Shown: positions 61,916-64,000 of the stretch, piece by piece
How positions within the stretch are numbered: position 1 is the stretch's first letter
Layout of the letters: each line of letters begins with the position of its first letter
Assembly (NCBI GenBank): GCA_963734015.1
Contig: CAVTFG010000003.1
Location: 62,001 to 126,000, forward strand
DNA: 64,000 nucleotides
Direction of reading: 5' to 3'
Origin: JALZKA01 sp963734015
GTDB taxonomy: Bacteria; Actinomycetota; Thermoleophilia; Solirubrobacterales; 70-9
The notes under the pieces: generated by a model
Databases searched by the model: none
What the model saw: only the letters and a program-made list of their open reading frames with translations
What the model was told of the DNA's origin: nothing
Program-made: the position numbers and the translations under genes

Positions 61916-63181
61916 TCAGGTCACCTTCTCGCAGGCCTTGGCCTTGTCCTTGCCGCCGCCGCCGTCGCACTTGTCCCTGCCCTTGCCGCCGTTGAGCTGG
62001 TCCCTGCCAGCGTTTCCGAAGAGCTTGTCGTTTTCCTTGCCGCCCTTCAGCACGTCCTGCTTCGGACCGCCGCAGATGATGTCCTTGCCACCGCGGCCGA
62101 TGATCGTGTCGGGGCCGCCGTGCCCCTGGAACACGTCCTTGCCATTCGTGCCCCGGAGCCTCTCGCCCTCGTCGGTGCCGGCGATCGTCGCGGGCCTGTC
62201 GTTGCAGAACGCGGGCTTCTTCGGCGCCCAGTCCGGGTTGCCGTCGAAGTGGCCTGCGGCATTGGTCGTAACGTCGGTGATCGGGCCGGTGTCGTCGGAG
62301 TTCTTCATGACCAGCTGGCCGGCACTCAGGAGTCCCGAGACGAACGTGATCTTGTCGCCCTCGGGGGACCAGGCGCAGTTGTAGTCGGCGACGTTGTTGC
62401 CCTCGGCTGAGATCTCCACATCGGGGCCGCCGGGGATCGTCCGCATGAAGACGTTCGCGGTGTTGTCGAACGCGCCTTCCGTGTAGCAGATCTCCGTTCC
62501 GTCAGGGGAGAGCGCGGGCTGGAACTGGTTACCGGCATCGCCGACGATCGTCTCGGGAACCGCCTGGCTGCCGTCCGCCCTTTCCCTGCGAATGTCCTGG
62601 TCGGTGGTCGCGTTCGTGTGGTAGTAGATCCACTTGCCGTCGGGCGACCAGACGGGCTTGCCCTCGGTCACGGTCTCGGTCTCGGTTAGGTTGAGGAGGG
62701 CGCCGGTCTCGACGTTGACGACGAGGATGTCCATCTGGCCGCTGCCGTCTTCCACCTCGCTCTCGTAGGCGACCCGCTTGCCGTTCGGGGACCACGCCGG
62801 GCGGTCGTCGAGGACGTTGCTGGCGTGCGGTCCGAGCCGCTGCGACACCGGGCCCGGCACGGACAGGTCGTCGATGAAGATCTTCTGGTTGTCGGTCTGG
62901 CTGCCCCAGCGCGCATACGCGAGCTTCGTCAGGTCCGGGGACCAGGCGGGGTGCCGGTGCTGTCCCGCGTCAGCCGTGAGCGGCGTGGGCGTCAGATCGC
63001 CGGCCGCGTCGAGCAGGAAGACATCGGCGCTCTGGTCGTCGGGAGGATTTGGCACCCCGCGGCCGCTCACGAACGCGATCTGTCCGTTCTCCCCGGGGAA
63101 CACGGCGAGCGCGGCCGCCGGAAGGGACAGCGCAGTGACAATCGAGACCGCACCAACCAGCCACTTCGCGCGTCCCCTCAT
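61916..63181 (-). CDS. Secreted TolB-like beta-propeller protein with C-terminal RTX repeats
   Basis: 421 aa. A signal peptide (WLVGAVSIVTALSLPAAALA) is followed by six PD40/WD40-like blades (PAWSPDLTKLAY, PAWSPNGKRVAY, PVWSPDGKWIYY, PALSPDGTEICY, CAWSPEGDKITF, PDWAPKKP). From ~residue 335 there are hemolysin-type nonapeptides: GTNGKDVFQGHGGPDTIIGR, GGKDIICGGPKQDVLKGG, ENDKLFGNAGRDQLNGGKGR. The repeats would bind calcium outside the cell and fold there. The propeller resembles the TolB sensor of sugar or protein ligands. No dedicated secretion system is seen; export by Sec is predicted. Confidence 0.85.
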   Translation of the reverse strand: MRGRAKWLVGAVSIVTALSLPAAALAVFPGENGQIAFVSGRGVPNPPDDQSADVFLLDAAGDLTPTPLTADAGQHRHPAWSPDLTKLAYARWGSQTDNQKIFIDDLSVPGPVSQRLGPHASNVLDDRPAWSPNGKRVAYESEVEDGSGQMDILVVNVETGALLNLTETETVTEGKPVWSPDGKWIYYHTNATTDQDIRRERADGSQAVPETIVGDAGNQFQPALSPDGTEICYTEGAFDNTANVFMRTIPGGPDVEISAEGNNVADYNCAWSPEGDKITFVSGLLSAGQLVMKNSDDTGPITDVTTNAAGHFDGNPDWAPKKPAFCNDRPATIAGTDEGERLRGTNGKDVFQGHGGPDTIIGRGGKDIICGGPKQDVLKGGKENDKLFGNAGRDQLNGGKGRDKCDGGGGKDKAKACEKVT

Positions 63182-63255
63182 TCGCTTTCCCTCCCGTTTC
63201 CGCTAGATCCGCTCTCACCGACCCTACCGGTTGTGGCCACCAGGTCCAATCGCTC

Positions 63256-63588
63256 GAACCCGCCCCTGCCGCTGCGAGCGGCGCGACAAGGTCCGGTCCT
63301 AGCCGATCGCGGGCGACGACGGCAACGACCAGATCGCGGGCACCTCCGGGAAGGACATCATCGTCACCTTCAAGGGCAACGACAAGTGTGAACGGCCGGG
63401 GTGGCAACGACCAGATCTGCGGCGGCAAGGGCGGCGACACGCTCTCGGGCGCCAAGGGCAGGGACAAGCTGTTCGGCCAGAAGGGCGGCGACAAGCTGAA
63501 CGGCGGGCCGGACCGGGACCGCTGCGACGGCGGGCCCGGCAACGACGCCGGCAGCCGGTGCGAGCGCCGGGACAAGCTCGAGTCCTAG
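63256..63588 (+). pseudogene. RTX (hemolysin-type repeat) gene remnants, partly duplicated
   Basis: Two pieces. The short tail CRCERRDKVRS followed by TAG (about 63267-63302) closely matches the tail SRCERRDKLES of the next piece. The next piece (about 63303-63588) contains IAGDDGNDQIAGTSGKDIIV, a frame change near 63390, then NGRGGNDQICGGKGGDTLSG, KGRDKLFGQKGGDKLNGG and the SRCERRDKLES end. No start codon or signal peptide is visible. The repeats are similar to those of the adjacent minus-strand gene, so this is probably a degraded or misassembled copy of such a gene end. Confidence 0.55.
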
Positions 63589-63589
63589 G

Positions 63590-64000
63590 TCAGCCCCTCG
63601 ACAGCTCGCGCGCGACCTCGGGCCCGGGTGCGAGCCCCAGGCCGACGCGGTCCCCGGCCGCCGTGAGCGCGGCCCAGCCGCCGTCGAGCCGCCAGAGATC
63701 GCGGCCGTCGGACTCGCCCCCGAGGCCCTGCTCGACGTAGATCTCGAGCTGCCGGGCGAGCTCGCGCGCGTGGGCCGGGTCGTCGCTTCGCCAGGCGAGC
63801 CCGAGCGCGTGGGTCGAGCGGCAGTCTCCCTCGCACGCCTGCGTGGCGCCGGCGCGGATGAACAGGCGGTAGCGGTCGCCGCCCCAGCCGTCAGCGCCCA
63901 GCGCGGCGCCCAGCCCGGGCTCAGCCCTCCGCCAGGACCTCGCGCGTGCCGAACTCTCCGAGGGATCCGGTATCGATCGCCCGCCATCCGGACCCGGGGG
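63590..64000 (-). CDS. C-terminal part of an uncharacterised protein (partial, one frameshift near 63950)
   Basis: On the minus strand the frame from about 63950 reads EPGLGAALGADGWGGDRYRL, FIRAGATQACEGDCRSTHAL, GLAWRSDDPAHARELARQLE and ends WAALTAAGDRVGLGLAPGPE, ...SRG. Upstream, one base earlier, DTGSLGEFGTREVLAEG fits the same protein, so an extra base near the TGA at about 63950 is likely. GWGGDRYRLF and a Cys pair are notable; I do not recognise the family. The start lies outside the window. It converges on the RTX remnant. Confidence 0.55.
   Translation of the reverse strand, partial: PPGPDGGRSIPDPSESSARARSWRRAEPGLGAALGADGWGGDRYRLFIRAGATQACEGDCRSTHALGLAWRSDDPAHARELARQLEIYVEQGLGGESDGRDLWRLDGGWAALTAAGDRVGLGLAPGPEVARELSRG

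Overview
The window is very GC-rich, gene-dense DNA with GTG and TTG starts, many 4-base ATGA/GTGA stop-start overlaps and an actinobacterial gene complement. The gene order (rodA, RNase E/G, rplU, rpmA, obg, proB/proA, nadD, rsfS, leuS, comEA/comEC, holA, rpsT, murJ, lepA, hrcA, dnaJ, prmA, murI, yqeY, phoH, ybeY, era, hisIE, trp genes, polA, rpsA, coaE) suggests a deep-branching actinobacterium, most likely Thermoleophilia (Solirubrobacterales/Gaiellales type). That placement is an inference from gene order and composition. No stretch above 300 bases lacks a gene.

Layout. 1-6.2 kb: cell elongation (PBP tail, RodA), RNase E/G, L21, L27, a sigma/anti-sigma pair and Obg. 6.3-12.5 kb: proline synthesis (proB, proA) around a small ArsR/DUF899/SRPBCC operon on the minus strand, then nadD, rsfS and a DivIVA-like coiled-coil gene. 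12.6-16 kb: tRNA-Ala(GGC), an MBL hydrolase, a divergent MarR/YceI pair and an FMN reductase. 16-28.5 kb: leuS, comEA/comEC, holA, rpsT, murJ, an M23 peptidase with a CRP-type site and a structured leader, and lepA. 28.5-40 kb: SnoaL- and MaoC-fold genes, hrcA-dnaJ-prmA, murI, yqeY-phoH-ybeY-era and hisIE-trpE. 40-46.6 kb: trpGDC, an HtrA protease, trpFBA. 46.7-64 kb: a PPi-type phosphofructokinase, malic enzyme, polA, rpsA, coaE, a lytic transglycosylase, a large membrane protein and a secreted beta-propeller/RTX protein with RTX remnants beside it.

The most interesting signal is a family of about 55-bp elements in six copies (29346, 29858, 35072, 36083, 38416, 39875). All are on the plus strand. 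Each lies exactly at a stop/start junction, upstream of a MaoC gene, a second MaoC gene, phoH, ybeY, trpE and trpG. Each copy starts with ATGA, which in four of six overlaps the upstream stop. It then has a GCG-rich hairpin, an invariant CGAA(A), a variable stretch, and CCTGG(T/C)AAGG, whose AAGG would serve as the ribosome-binding site of the next gene. Five of six copies also keep an open 17-24 codon frame with the pattern MSxxxRE(T/S)xxxxxL(V/A)R. I do not recognise this family; it may be a translation-coupling or regulatory RNA element, or a spreading intercistronic repeat. A second, unrelated repeat of about 60 bp sits just upstream of trpF and again at the end of trpA, bracketing trpFBA.

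Caution on sequence quality: at least ten genes, including essential ones (rpsA) and biosynthetic ones (proB, trpE), are split by single-base frameshifts, and nadD lacks a standard start codon. This pattern suggests residual indel and base errors in the assembly more than true gene decay, so pseudogene and fusion calls here should be read with that in mind.
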